The notes under the pieces: generated by a model
Seen by the model: the letters and a program-made list of their open reading frames with translations, nothing else
What the model was told of the DNA's origin: nothing
The model's database searches: none
Shown here: in pieces, positions 13,891 through 24,965 of the stretch
How the letters are laid out: the number at the start of each line of letters is the position of its first letter
How positions within the stretch are numbered: position 1 is the stretch's first letter
Origin: Hermodice carunculata
Taxonomy: Eukaryota > Annelida > Polychaeta > Eunicida > Amphinomidae
Length of the DNA stretch: 64,000 bases
NCBI GenBank assembly: GCA_964020975.1
Contig: OZ026630.1
Location: forward strand, 59,835,812 to 59,899,811
Direction of reading: 5' to 3'
Translations under genes and position numbers: made by a program

Positions 13891-14573
13891 TTGCCACCAC
13901 CAGGAATATGATGCCTGAATGAACGGCAATTGATTTTTAGTGTAATTTTGGCAAACTCTTCATTCTGTGTTGCCAAGTACATGAAGCATTTTCTACAGAT
14001 TTGCTGAAACCATCCACAAATAGACTTATCCCAGTTTATTTTTACCTCAGTTATATACTGGCAAGTGGTTGGACTAATTTGTCCTCTACAGATAGAAAGG
14101 GTACATAACAGTTCAGGGGTAAGTCACATTATTCTTAGCTGAACTTGTATACTATTTAGTAATTATGTTTGGTTTGATAGGTATTCTGCATTCACATTGA
14201 AGCCCTGCATTTATAGGCAAAACTTCACTTACTTAGCTAATTCATCATTTGCCACGGTCACATTTATTCATTATAATGTGGGTTGTCTTTGCTGAATATT
14301 TAGCTTAGACAAGGAGCCGCTACTCAGAGAGACGTACGGGTACAGGCTCCGAAACATGTTCTGAGTAGTTACCTGCCGAAGACCCTTTAATTTATTTGGG
14401 CTAATACAGCTTATGTCAAAATTCTATAGAGAAACGTGCAATATGGACAATGGTACTTCCATACATATATAGGTGAGACAGTGACAGGTTAGCTTATGGA
14501 AAGTAAAGAGTTTGGACTGCGGAATAGGATAATGACTACTAGGAAGTGGTTCTGAACAAAAAGACACAAATGC
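13891..14573. other. Single-copy DNA, nothing recognised
   Basis: No gene or repeat seen. A loose inverted repeat lies near 14309-14370 around 'caggctccgaaacatgttct'. Confidence 0.4.
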
Positions 14574-15471
14574 AACTAGAAAAGATGATTTGCTTAAAAG
14601 CAAATTTGTCTGTATGCCTTCAAAAGTTGTAAATATTGAATGCTACAACTTTTGGTACTTCACATTCCATTAAGTTTATGGCCGGATAAAAATTTCAAAG
14701 TTCAAATGACCTTGACCTTTGAACTTTACAGGTCACATGTAAATTGCAAAAATGTACAGTGTGACAATACCCACAATTTAAGCCCAACATGGACCAAATC
14801 AGGTAAAAATTGACCAAGTTATGGCAAGATGAAACTTTCAAAGGGCCAAATGATCTTGACCTTTGCCCTTTGGAGGTTACATGTTCTTATAAAATTGTGC
14901 AGTGCTGCAATACCTACAATTTTAGTCCAACATGATTAGAATTGGATGGAAATTGGCCAAGTTATGGCTGGATGAAACTTTCAAAGATCCAAATGACGTT
15001 GGCCTTTGACCTTTAGAGGTCGCATGTAAGTTTAAAAAATGTGCAGTGTTACAATAGCTACAACTTGATTCCAACATGATCAAACTTTGATAAAATTGAT
15101 CAAGTTATGGCTAGAAGAAAGCCACCATCGAAAGTGGCCTTTGACCTTGAAATGACCTTTGACCTTGAGATGACCTCTTCCTAACATAGACCTTGACCTT
15201 TACAATGACATTTTGACCTTGACATGACCTTGAAATTTGAGATGGCCTTTGCCTTGCTATGATTGAAATCCTATACATTTGGAACCACATCTACTATAGT
15301 ATATAAGATAGTGAGCATTTGAAACTTTAGTTAGCCCTCATTTGCATAATTTTGAAAAGCATGACCTCCCATTATAAAAAGGCCAGACTTCATCTGTAGA
15401 AGTATTATTGTGCCAAGTTTGGAGTTTCTACATATAATACTTTTCAAATGAAATGAATAAATTTGCCTGTA

Positions 15472-15515
<44 letters not shown>

Positions 15516-15535
15516 AAAAAAGAAAGAAAGAAAAA

Positions 15536-15619
<84 letters not shown>

Positions 15620-15620
15620 A
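14574..15620 (+). mobile_element. Family C hairpin-headed tandem-unit element, copy 1, with expanded AAAG tail
   Basis: The head AACTAGAAAAGATGATTTGC continues as 'ttaaaagcaaat', giving an ATTTGC/GCAAAT stem. It is followed by 'gtatgccttcaaaagttgta'. Body units of about 145 bp carry 'gaccttgacctttg' near 14711, 14856 and 14999. The tail (about 15310-15470) contains 'ccctcatttgcataattttg' and 'gccaagtttggagttt', which reappear in reverse complement at 42400-42560 as the tail of another copy. The element ends in an AAAG microsatellite. No protein is encoded. Confidence 0.72.
15471..15620. repeat. (AAAG)n microsatellite, about 150 bp
   Basis: Nearly pure AAAG with two short A-rich interruptions near 15516 and 15532. 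It sits exactly where other family C copies carry a short AAAG tail. The Lys/Arg/Glu and Phe/Leu/Ser open frames are artefacts of the repeat. Confidence 0.97.
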
Positions 15621-16849
15621 TTCCTAGAAAAACAATATGTCTGTGTTGGCACACAGACATAATTGCTCATGAAACACGTAGAACTTGAACCTAGAGTATC
15701 TACAAAATGATTGTTTATTATAAACACCGAAAACTAGCTGCAAAAGCAGTGCAGATTGCTTCAGCTTTGAATCCCTCTTTGACAGACCTCTGGTGGCAGT
15801 CATCCCCCCAGTAGGACCATCCCAGTATGATGCACAGAAATGTAATTCACAATGTACCCTTGTTGCATTGTCTTTGCATTTGCTTTAATTGTATAGAAGT
15901 CAGGAACTGCCATGGATATAATGCTTTGACTGTCTTTGGTCTTTATATGTATAAGCTGTAGTTGTGCATGGTGTATAGTGGTCTGCTTGCAATTACTGTT
16001 CTTTCAAAGCTTGCACATGTACAACATATAGAGGTCCATCTGCATGTCATCTGCAGAAAATATGGTGGTCCTTCACAGGAAAATAACACATGTTTTTTCC
16101 ACATATTTTATCAATACGTTCACCCATGTTTTATCATTTTTCCTTCAGTTATCATATCATACAGTGCAGCACAAAATTTTTTCAAGGCCCAGATGGAATA
16201 TAACCTGATAACGATCTTACACTCAGCTTACAAAAGGGATAAACAGTATTCCTAAAAAATTTATTTACATGTATCGGGATAATGAAGTCTAATGCATGTG
16301 TCCTCCATGAAGCTCTTTGTTTGCAATGTGACAATGTTTTCATGATGTTTATATAAAATATATCTTGTCATAAGAATTCATAAGTTCTAAAATCTTCCAA
16401 GATCCCAAGTTGCCTCCCAAGTGAAAGTTGACCTGTTTACTTGAGATGGCAATGAACATCTTACCAGCATAGATCAGTGCAGCTAGCATTATTCTCTTTA
16501 GTCACAATACTCTTTCAAAGCTGCATATATTTGACAACCAAAGAAGAAAAAAGGCAGATTTCCATTTACTAATACATGTACTTCAGTATTGTCATTAATC
16601 CAGATTACAACATGACTGGAACTTAGATGTGTCCATCCAATACAAACCAAGCAGACTCTATCAAGAAGTATTCCTTTACAAGATAGCTACATCTGTGGTA
16701 TGTGCCCCCTCCTTACAAAGACACAAAGAGTTGTTTGCCTATATATAGCAGCCATTCACCGTCAATGCTTATTTTTTTCCTTTCTTGTGCATCTGAACAT
16801 CAAAGTGCATGATATAATCTCAATGTTTTTTCTTTTTCTAAATTTAATC
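15621..16849. other. Single-copy DNA, nothing recognised
   Basis: No gene, RNA or interspersed element identified. The 97-codon plus-strand open frame at 15962-16255 has no recognisable motif. Confidence 0.45.
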
Positions 16850-16853
16850 TTAA

Positions 16854-17084
16854 CCCTTAAAGTGCTGATTTCAGACTGAGTCAACAGCTTTCCTAGGGGC
16901 ACTTTGCATGCAATGTGTGCCGAGTGCCCTGAGGAAAGCTGTTGACTAAGACTACCTTTTGCTTTAGAATAGGCTTGCTGCTATTTGAATGGAAGGTATT
17001 TTCATGAGGAATTTGAATCTTTAAACCATAAATTGTTTAACGGAAATGAGAAAACGACTATAGCAGTGATTAGCACTTTAAGGG
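16854..17084. mobile_element. piggyBac-type MITE, 231 bp
   Basis: Flanked by TTAA on both sides (16850-16853 and 17085-17088), the piggyBac target. Terminal inverted repeats begin CCCTTAAAGTGCTGAT on the left and CCCTTAAAGTGCTAAT on the right, read inward. An internal inverted repeat has arms 'gagtcaacagctttcct' and 'aggaaagctgttgact' (about 16877-16954). Related hairpin cores occur at 40536-40603 and 38304-38366. It has no coding capacity. Confidence 0.88.
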
Positions 17085-17117
17085 TTAATTTTGAAATGCA
17101 TTTGACACTCAACTCAA

Positions 17118-17151
17118 TTAACGCTCAAAGTGCTAATCGCAGCTATATCTG
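17118..17151 (+). repeat. Left terminal repeat of a piggyBac element, TTAA plus TIR
   Basis: TTAA at 17118-17121 is followed by CGCTCAAAGTGCTAATCGCA and 'gctatatctgc'. This matches, over about 30 bases with few changes, the right end of the MITE 29 bp upstream (inverted). The subterminal word AGTGCTAATCACTGCTA recurs at 17220-17236. Together these mark the 5' end of the element carrying the transposase remnant downstream. Confidence 0.75.
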
Positions 17152-17312
17152 CAATAAAATACACCTTCCAACACTGCATATAGGTCGCTGCTAAAGCTGC
17201 ATAGCGTATGTTCCTTGGCAGTGCTAATCACTGCTAAAACCTTATGATCTATATTTGGGCCACGTAATCTGAATAACGTAAAATTTATTTCAGTTCCAAA
17301 GTGAAGTGAGGT

Positions 17313-19150
17313 ATGGCCCAATTATTTTTACTTGAACTGGGCAAATGTCTGAGCATGCATGGAGGAAATAAAGTGGCTGATTTCAACAGTCACTATGAAA
17401 CTGAAAGTGACTTGTCAAGTCAGAATGGTGATGTGGATGGGATGAAAATGCTGACTTTACACAACAAATTTTCGAAAGTGACGAAGATGATGATGAGATG
17501 GAAGTTGTTGGGTTTACTATGATGGGACTGAAGTTCTCCAGGGATAGATCGATCTGCAGCAGTCAGCAGTGGACATCGAACTAGCGTGTCATCGGTTGGG
17601 ATATGAGGACAATACACTACCATCCATGCCATTTGGTAGTGGCAAGAGTCTTTATATAAGTTCAATTGGATTCTCACAAACCCAGAATTTTTTTCAATAT
17701 ACTGTCTGAAAACAGTATGTGGAACATTATGGCTGAACATACCAATCTGTACTTTTATCTGACACACCCTAACCTGAAAACATAATGACATAGCAGGGCA
17801 CCCAAATGGCACAATGTCACAATTTATGAAATGAAAGTTTTCATTGCAATTTCGATCATCATGGGACTTGTACAAAAACCTGACATGGACGCCTACTGTT
17901 CAAACTCTGAAATGGATGTAACACTGTTCTTTTCTACATATACAGCAAGGGACAGACATATGCTCTTTCTCCAAAACATTCATCTGATCAATGAAACCCA
18001 GCATGTATACTAATTTTTTTCCCTTGTCTACCTTCTTCACTCTCATTTTTTTCTGGTTCGGGGATTTTTCTTGTAGAGTCTTCTCTGAAATCTCTGATGC
18101 ATTACAGTTGGCCATGATGAATTTTGAATTTAATGGTAACCTATTTTTCTGTCTGCACAGCTGTGTTTAATGGAATTCACTTACTCACAAATTTGAGCAA
18201 TAATAGATGAAGTTCACAGCAAAATTGGTGAAAATTTGCCTGTAATTATCATGCACTGCAGAACATACTTATAACTGGAAAAAATCAAGTTAAGTAAAAA
18301 TTTCTCTAAATTTTCTGCTTTCAGGGAGAACCTGGGAGACCACAATTTGATGCTTTGTTCAAGTTGAGACCGTTAATAAAAAAACACCCCCCCCCCCCAA
18401 AAAAGAGAACATTTCGCAATGTGTATAGACCAAAAGAAGATTTAAGTTCCGATAAGGGTAGCTGCCCTTGGAAAGAAAAGTGGAAAGTCTATAATCTTGA
18501 AAAAGCTAGCAAATTCCATAAGAAACTTTATGAAGTTTGTGAAGCTGACCCTGGTCATGTGTGTTGCTTTGATACACATGTACAGGCATAACAGAGCCTA
18601 CTCAGTATGCTGATTTGCTGTATGATGATAAACAGGACTTCACTTAGACGATGAAAATAGTTCTTGGTATCTGGGCATTGTGTGGTCTCCTTCACAGTGG
18701 TCACGATTCACATATATGGATAGCTATTATTCATCACCAGAACATTTTGATGATCTGGAATTACAGGATACAAATGCATGCAGTATAGTGCACAGTAATA
18801 GGAAACAAGTATCAAAGGGACTGAAATTTCATAGAGGTAGACAAGGTCAGGCTGTATTTTGGTGCAGGAGACATTTCTTGGCCTTAAAATTCCATGACAA
18901 GAGGGACATTTACAATGCTCAGTACTTAGCTTTCATGATTTAAAGATGGTATACTACTTTGCAACAAGGCAGGCCACCATGTGATCATATCCAGTTGTTG
19001 TGGAATATATAAATAAAATTGATGGTGCTGATCTTTAGGACCAACCCCAGCAGTATACTATGGTGTAGTTAGGAAAACTCATAAATACTGGAGAAAGATT
19101 ATATTCTATTTGCTAAACATGACCATCTCTAATGCTTACATTTTACGCAA
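17313..19150 (+). pseudogene. piggyBac-family (DDE_Tnp_1_7) transposase pseudogene
   Basis: Fragments in several frames follow the order of a piggyBac transposase. An acidic N-terminal stretch ESDEDDDEMEVVGF lies near 17475. MKVFIAISIIMGLVQKPDMD and TARDRHMLFLQNIHLINE (17831-18005) match the 'iliMGlv..P....YWS' and 'msRdRF..il..lH' blocks. FDALFKLRPLI and FRNVYRPKEDLSSDKG (18352-18459) hold the first catalytic Asp, with DK where DE is usual. YMDSYYSSPEHFDD (18713-18754) holds the second Asp. FHDKRDIYNAQ is near 18890. DGADL-stop-DQ (19021-19044) holds the third Asp. YYGVVRKTHKYWRKIIFYLL and NMTISNAYI complete the C-terminal block. The frame changes at least four times and there is an in-frame TAG in the third block, so it is dead. 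The typical C-terminal Cys-rich domain is not seen. Start ATG 17313 is only the first in the region. Confidence 0.9.
18014..18327 (+). other. Non-coding segment inside the piggyBac gene, possible intron
   Basis: The stretch between HLINETQ and GEPGRPQFDALFK has no piggyBac similarity. It ends in a pyrimidine-rich tract and CAG ('tttctgctttcag', then 'ggagaacc'), a good splice acceptor. A GT lies just after HLINETQ near 18004. An intron or a later insertion would both fit. Most piggyBac genes lack introns, so this is uncertain. Confidence 0.35.
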
Positions 19151-19163
19151 AATATATCCTCCT

Positions 19164-19520
19164 AACAATAGGCCCACAGGCCTAATGCTCCATTGACAGG
19201 TTATCTAAATAAAATGGAATTAATATTAGGAGGAAAGTGTCATTGTTTATAAGCCATGACACAATGTAAAAAATCAACATTAACTTAGCACTGTGGGTGT
19301 GTATGGTGAAATTTAAGGCAGCATTTTGGCTGGTGTGTGTCATTTTTAATTTCAGCTATTGATCTTTAAAACATGGCCAATTATAATAAGCTTATATTAC
19401 AATATATAATACTACACGTGTGGTGCCACAAGTATTAAACTCAACCTAACCTTTAAAACCCTTTATAGGGGCTACATCTAAAAGTTCTATGGGGTTAACT
19501 TGAAATCTGGGGACTGCATC
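19164..19520 (+). mobile_element. Family B element, short copy
   Basis: The head 'aacaataggcccacaggcct' is followed by 'aatgctccattgac'. Internal phrases 'gtggtgccacaagtattaaa' and 'atggggttaacttgaaatct' match the 3' part of family B. The middle is missing relative to copy 1. It truncates the piggyBac element immediately upstream. Confidence 0.65.
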
Positions 19521-19699
19521 CCATTTATGGATGGAAAGGTTATGCAACACAAGAAGCAAGTGCTGCCACCATGCAGAATAGTGTATCTGACATGCCCTAT
19601 TCTTTGGAAATTGCACACAGACACTTCCAGGGACTTCAAGATCTTGATTCATCCATTGTATCTGTCATCTATTTTTATGATTGATTCACATGTACACTT

Positions 19700-20045
19700 T
19701 TAACTTCTCAAAAACTGCTGCTGGCTGGATTCTCTCTAAACTTGGTGGGGTTATGCCTTTGGTGGATGTCTTTCTAGTTTGTTCAGTAGGTAATGCTGTG
19801 CATTTTTTTTTAAATTTATAAATTTCTGTGTTCATTTTTGAGAAAATCTTCAATACTTTTCCCTGAAAATGCTTGGCTTATTGGTTTGAAATAATAAAGG
19901 GACACTTCTGGGTACCCTATGATGTAAATTTGTTCAACAGATGACAATGTATTTTTTTTTCTATTTTTCATGAATTTTTATGTGTTTATGTAATTTTCAA
20001 CTTCTGAACCTTGACTGGGTTTTGTGTATTGTGTTAAGGCCAATG
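19700..20045 (-). mobile_element. Family A unit, old copy in reverse orientation
   Basis: Read on the minus strand, the region contains decayed forms of the family A body: 'gttgaacaaatttacatcat', 'gtgtccctttattatttcaa' and 'cattttcagggaaaa'. These correspond to the 'gaacaaattgggaactaggt' and 'gatatcaaagcaattgggtg' parts of 1720-1800. Ends are not defined. Confidence 0.5.
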
Positions 20046-20129
20046 TAAACCTTTCTTGACTTCAACTGATAATGCTGTTTCTCACTTCTTTAACTCGGTG
20101 TAATTTTCTGCCTTGCCGTAAAGAGAATT

Positions 20130-20385
20130 TGATGTGGGGCAATGGTCATTTCCACTAAAATAAGGGTGTTGTACAGACACAGAGACAGAGAGAGACACAC
20201 AGACAAACAAAACCCCAGGTGCACAGCTTCAAAACTGACTGATAATCCTGTAAAGTTTCATGACTGCAGGTCAAATACTTTTGGAGATATACATGACACA
20301 AGTTTCATGTTGGATGCAGGACAGATGAATGGAAGGACAAACAATGGCAAACCAATATTTTTGGTGGGGGCATAAAAAATTTAAA
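20130..20385 (+). mobile_element. Family H short repeat with diverged microsatellite tail
   Basis: 'ctgcaggtcaaatacttttg' followed by 'gagatatacatgaca', then 'ggacagatgaatggaaggac' and 'gtgggggcataaaaaa', has the tail layout (diverged GACG-like repeat, then A-run) of the other families. No head was located. Confidence 0.45.
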
Positions 20386-21050
20386 GAGATAACATATATT
20401 AATTACCAAGAAATGTCCAAATTGTTCAGACAGACAGATGAACAGAAGCATCATATACCATATTCCCTCACCTTGTGGGTGAGCATTATACACTTGACCA
20501 ATCCTGTCACCTCCGATAACTAGAAGCCGATCACTGACCGCAAAACTCCTCAGCCAGGACGGAGGGACAGACAGACGGACGGATGCATAGGTGACGACAA
20601 TACCCCTCCAGTAGGTCAGGTTATTTCTGTTTAACCTAATGACAAAGCTTTGGTGCAAATGCAATGAGCAGAGATATCATGGCAAGGCCATCTTTCTTCA
20701 ATGCAGCCCTGTGACCTAAATATGTGACCCAGTAAACTAGTTTTCAATAGCATCTGGGGCATCCTTAGGTTCAACTGTCATAAATAATTGATAAAGCTAC
20801 ATTCAATATTTTTGTAGATATTGTGTTAACGCCGTTTTCTTTGCGATGTAGTACTGTGACCTAAAAATGAGACCTAGTAACCTACTTTTCAGTAGGCACC
20901 TGAAGCATCTCAACAACCCCCTGTGATCAAAATTTGGTCTCTGTAGAGTATTTTTGGAGACATGGCGTTAACAAGGCATGGACGGACGGACAGACGGACG
21001 TGTAGGTGACGACAATACCCCTCCGACCTTATGGGCCAAGGGGTAAAAAA
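20386..21050 (+). mobile_element. Family I tandem-unit elements with GACG tails (two tails)
   Basis: A first tail lies at 20555-20625 ('gggacagacagacggacgga', then 'taggtgacgacaatacccct'). A second body has two units 145 bp apart, beginning 'tgtgacctaaatatgtgacc' near 20711 and 20856. It ends in a second tail at 20980-21050, with GACG repeats, 'taggtgacgacaatacccct' and 'ggggtaaaaa'. The shared 'gtgacgacaatacccct' tail defines the family. Confidence 0.6.
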
Positions 21051-21319
21051 CAGCCATATCACATCTCTGCTTATTAGGTACTGAACCCTGTAATTTTTCC
21101 TCATCATAATCCTATGAAAAACAGTGGTTTCTGCATCAGTTAACCAAAGGACAAAACTTGGTTATTGACAAATATAACACTTTCAGAGCAACATCTCCAT
21201 AGATCTATCAACCATCAAAACAAATCATAGTACACAATGAACTTTAATATCTTTACGCTTCAGTGAACTCATAAAGAAGTACAAAGTTACATGAAAAGCA
21301 GAGTTTTGACAGCATCAAA

Positions 21320-22073
21320 ACATGTAAATAAAATAGCGTTCAGAGAACAGATTATCCTCCGCACCCCCATTTTTTTTTCAATTCTGCATTTTTGTTTTTG
21401 AGACTACGCAGGTGCCATAATATGGTGTTACTGCACCAAAAATTTGATGAAGCTGTGATGAATCCTGCTTGAGCTATTATGCTAACATTGTCCATGATGG
21501 CCTTGAAGATAAATACTTTAAAGTTTCATAAAAAGTCTATAAATACAAAGAGGAAGCTGGTTTTAATTAGGAACCTGGTCCATCATAAGATGCTTTTCTG
21601 ACAAAAATGTAGTAAAGCTATGGTCAATATTTTTTTACATGTGGTAACGACGTCAGGGTTGACGCCACTCAGACGGCCTTCAAATAAATACATTAAAAGT
21701 TTCATAAAAAGTTAAAAAATACTCAGAAGAAGCTGATTTTCGATAGAAAGTTGATTCATCATAAGGTTCTTCTGTGAAAAAATTTGGTAAAGCTACAGTG
21801 CATATTTTTTGAGATATTATGGTAATGTCCTCCCCTTGTGCACCACTCAGATGGCCTTGAAATAAATACTTTCAAAGTTTTATAAAAAGTTTTAAAATAT
21901 TCAGAAAAAGCTGGTTTTCGATAGGAATCTGGTTCATTATAAGGTGCATCTCTGACAAAATTTGGTACAGCTATGGTGAATATTTTTTGTGATATCAGGG
22001 TAAGGTTGACAAGACAGACAGAGCACACAGGGGTTGACAATACCCTCCGGCACTTCATGTGCCAAGGGTAAAA
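21320..22073 (+). mobile_element. Family F tandem-unit element, body and tail
   Basis: Units of about 170-177 bp carry 'gatggccttgaaataaatac' and 'tttcataaaaag' near 21503, 21673 and 21850. The start resembles 61590-61660 ('tagcgttcagagaacagatt'). It ends 'gacaataccctccggcactt' and 'gggtaaaaa'. No hairpin head was seen, so the 5' end is probably truncated. Confidence 0.65.
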
Positions 22074-24099
22074 ATTACATTTCATCATGTTTTTGCCAAG
22101 ACACCAGTAATGGCAATCTCTGCATTGTCAGACAAACACAGAACAACCACATGCTCTAGATGTATGACTGTCTCAACAAAGTTTAACTCTGTGCCCTGTA
22201 ATCATAAAAGAGGATTAACAATCATATGCACACTTGGGCCAAAATGCACACGTTCAGTCTTCTTAGTGCCGTAGTGTTTATCATGAAAGACTGCTGAAGA
22301 ATCATAGAAATAGTTGGGTTTTTTATATATATGTATATACCAGAGAACCTTTGTGAAGTGATACTTCTACTGCTCACATCTGCTGTTCATGTATATATTA
22401 ACACACAGAATAACACTAAGCAGGAAACGTTTTATTGAGAATTATTAGTCAGAGGCACGCAGGCATGCACACACTCATGCATACACACATATTTAAATAT
22501 ACATTTACCTTTTATTATCAAATTTTAGACTAATTATAATCAAAAAGCATGTCAGATAAATGAGATGGTAGCTTCATCACGGGATTTCAATGATAATGTA
22601 AGCAATTCATATATGGCAGAGTGATCATCCACCTGATGAACCTATTGACTACATTTAACACAACAAAAAACTTTTGTACATTCTTCAGAGAAAGGAAACA
22701 TATGACACATTCAGCTTTTCACTTAAGCAGCTTTGTTGAGCCATGCATGCACATGTCCCTTTGAGATTTTGGTATTTTGTCTGCTTTGGTGAAAGACTAC
22801 AGGAAAAAGCCATTGCAAAAAGTGTTAGTCAATAAAATAAGGAGGAAGAAAATCATAGATGATACTTGAGTATGTGTCTCTGGTGTGACAAAGGGGTGCT
22901 GGTTTGTCAATATGGTTGCCAGGACATACAGCAATGTCCAGCCAATCCAGCTACAAACAATACACACAAAGGCCACCTCCACTGTGTTCCTGGCAGCACA
23001 AAACAGTTGACATACAGAGGACACTGGAAGTAGAGGTGTCTTGTTTCACCACGCTAGCTCCAACAATAAACAGTATTGTGCCGTATGGCTGGTGTTTTCA
23101 TGCTGGATGACTGTTGCTACAGCCAGCATCAGTTTCACTTATCCTAATGCCAGGGACAATCAGAACAGCAAGCTCCACCTCATAAGCAGCCAGCTTTAAA
23201 ATGGCTGTCACAGTTTTATGTTGGTATCTATAACATGTGGCCATATGCCCACACAAATCCATCTTGTTCCTCACAATTAGTAATAATCCTTTCTTTATTA
23301 TGCCTTTTTTATGATGACACATTTCACATTCCACTGAATTTTGCAATTTATCAATGTCAACAATTTATATTAAAAAACATACCCCCTCCAAAAAAAAAAA
23401 AAAAAAAAAAAGGAACTTCAAATGAGAACCACTAGCTTAATCCTACATCAATTTATGAAAAATATACGGGCTATGACATAGATTGACATATAATCCAGTC
23501 TCATTCATTGGTAGACATATTGTTCCTATTCCCAGCATGACTGGTTTGTCAATTAGGACATTATACATTAAGATATGATTCAGTATATATGCTAGTTTTT
23601 ACAATGGTGACAGAAACTGGAACTTCATTTTACATTTTCTCAATAGATCACAAATATATGAGGATAAACTTGCAACACCCAGTATATTTTTATGGTGTCG
23701 AATTGCAAGGCCGCTAATCTTTTAACCATACAAGGTGCAGTAATGTCAGATATGCTTTCAAAAGGCATATGTTGCTATGTAGCAAATATAATGTGGATCC
23801 TGTTTCAGGACAAGCCACCGTGAGAGCAAAATGGGTCCAGATACACTCTGGACCACCAGGGAAAAGGGAAATATGTCAAGATTCACCATGCATATGACAT
23901 GTTATCAATTTTTATGAGAAAAAAAAACAAAACTTTAGAATGTCATACATTCTTTTACACAAATACATTTAATGGTCTTGGACATTATGTTTCAAAGTGA
24001 ACCAATTTAACCTAAGGTATGTAAGTATACTTATTAATCATTCTAATTAAGAATTTAACATCATGAAATGGGATTAAATGACCATATTCAAGAGATTAG
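22074..24099. other. Single-copy DNA, nothing recognised
   Basis: No gene or interspersed repeat identified. Contains a C/A-rich tract at 23384-23411. The 82-codon minus-strand frame 23098-23346 has no recognisable domain. Confidence 0.45.
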
Positions 24100-24965
24100 T
24101 AGTTCTGTACCAATTTATTTAAAAACAGAGTTAAATGTTTAGTGATATCTCAAACTATTTAAAAAATACCACTGAATATTTAGTAATATAGCTAAATGTT
24201 TGTTGAGAATGGATCATCTCCAACATTTTCAATGCCTGATTTATTATCATGCTGCAAATACACTGAATGCTGACAATCAATTTTGTTTTCAAATCACCAG
24301 TTAGGCCTACAGGTCCAAATACTCATTCCTTCATGCCAATCACTAAAAACTGGCACAGCACACGTACCCAGCATGCAATAATTTACCTATTTAGCAACAT
24401 TGCTAAATTATTTTGTGACTTCATTAGATTCTGTAGGAATGGTTCAACATTTTCACAATTTTTTAATTAGTACTTACATTACGCGGGGGGTGTTAGGGCT
24501 GGGGGATGGGGTTAAATGGGTCTGTATACACTTTCACAGAATATGGAAAATGAAGGTCAATTTTTGGCCTATTTTGTGCAATTTTGATATGATTTTGTTT
24601 TGAAAAATCATTGTTTTTAAAATACTAATTTGGGGGAGGGGGTCATGAAATTCAGTACCCGAAGTACTTGTGACGATAATGTTGAACCATTCCTTACCGA
24701 TATCAATAAATACATCTTATTTGGGGACATCTCTTTATCATTTAGCAGTATCACTAGATCATTAAGGGATATCTCTTAATGACTTAAGGATATCACTAAT
24801 GATTTAGACATATTGCTAAATAATACTATTTAGCAATATCGCTAAAAAATTTAGAGATGTCACCAATTGATTCAGAGATATCAATAAATGATTTGGCGAT
24901 AAAGCTACATGATTTAGCTCATGATTTGGTGATATTGCCAAATGATTTTGTGATATTGCCACATT
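24100..24965. repeat. Degenerate array of palindromic GATATC-centred units
   Basis: Short units related to ATTTAGCGATATCGCTAAAT occur densely at 24715-24965 ('tttagcaatatcgctaaa', 'ttaagggatatctcttaa', 'ttggtgatattgccaaat'). Scattered copies lie at 24140-24200 and 24385-24415. Unit spacing is about 20-30 bp and each unit is close to its own reverse complement. Copies differ strongly, so the array is old. Confidence 0.7.
24485..24511 (+). promoter_or_regulatory. Canonical G-quadruplex motif
   Basis: Four G-runs of 6, 3, 5 and 4 residues are separated by loops of 5, 2 and 2 bases, meeting the G3+N1-7 rule on the plus strand in otherwise AT-rich DNA. Function is not implied. Confidence 0.6.

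Larger units (their letters stand above)
17122..19163 (+). mobile_element. Decayed piggyBac DNA transposon, 3' end missing
   Basis: It begins at the TTAA-flanked left terminal repeat and contains the remnant of a piggyBac transposase gene. It runs into a family B repeat at 19164. No right terminal repeat with TTAA was found after the family B segment, so the 3' end was removed or has decayed beyond recognition. The many frame changes show the copy is old and inactive. Confidence 0.8.

Noticed and set aside
15331-15727. Phe/Leu/Ser-rich and Lys/Glu-rich open frames of 69-109 codons
   Set aside because: They are translations of the AAAG microsatellite and the family C tail.
17420-17875. 151-codon minus-strand ORF inside the piggyBac element
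   Set aside because: It is antisense to the transposase remnant, which has clear family blocks on the plus strand.
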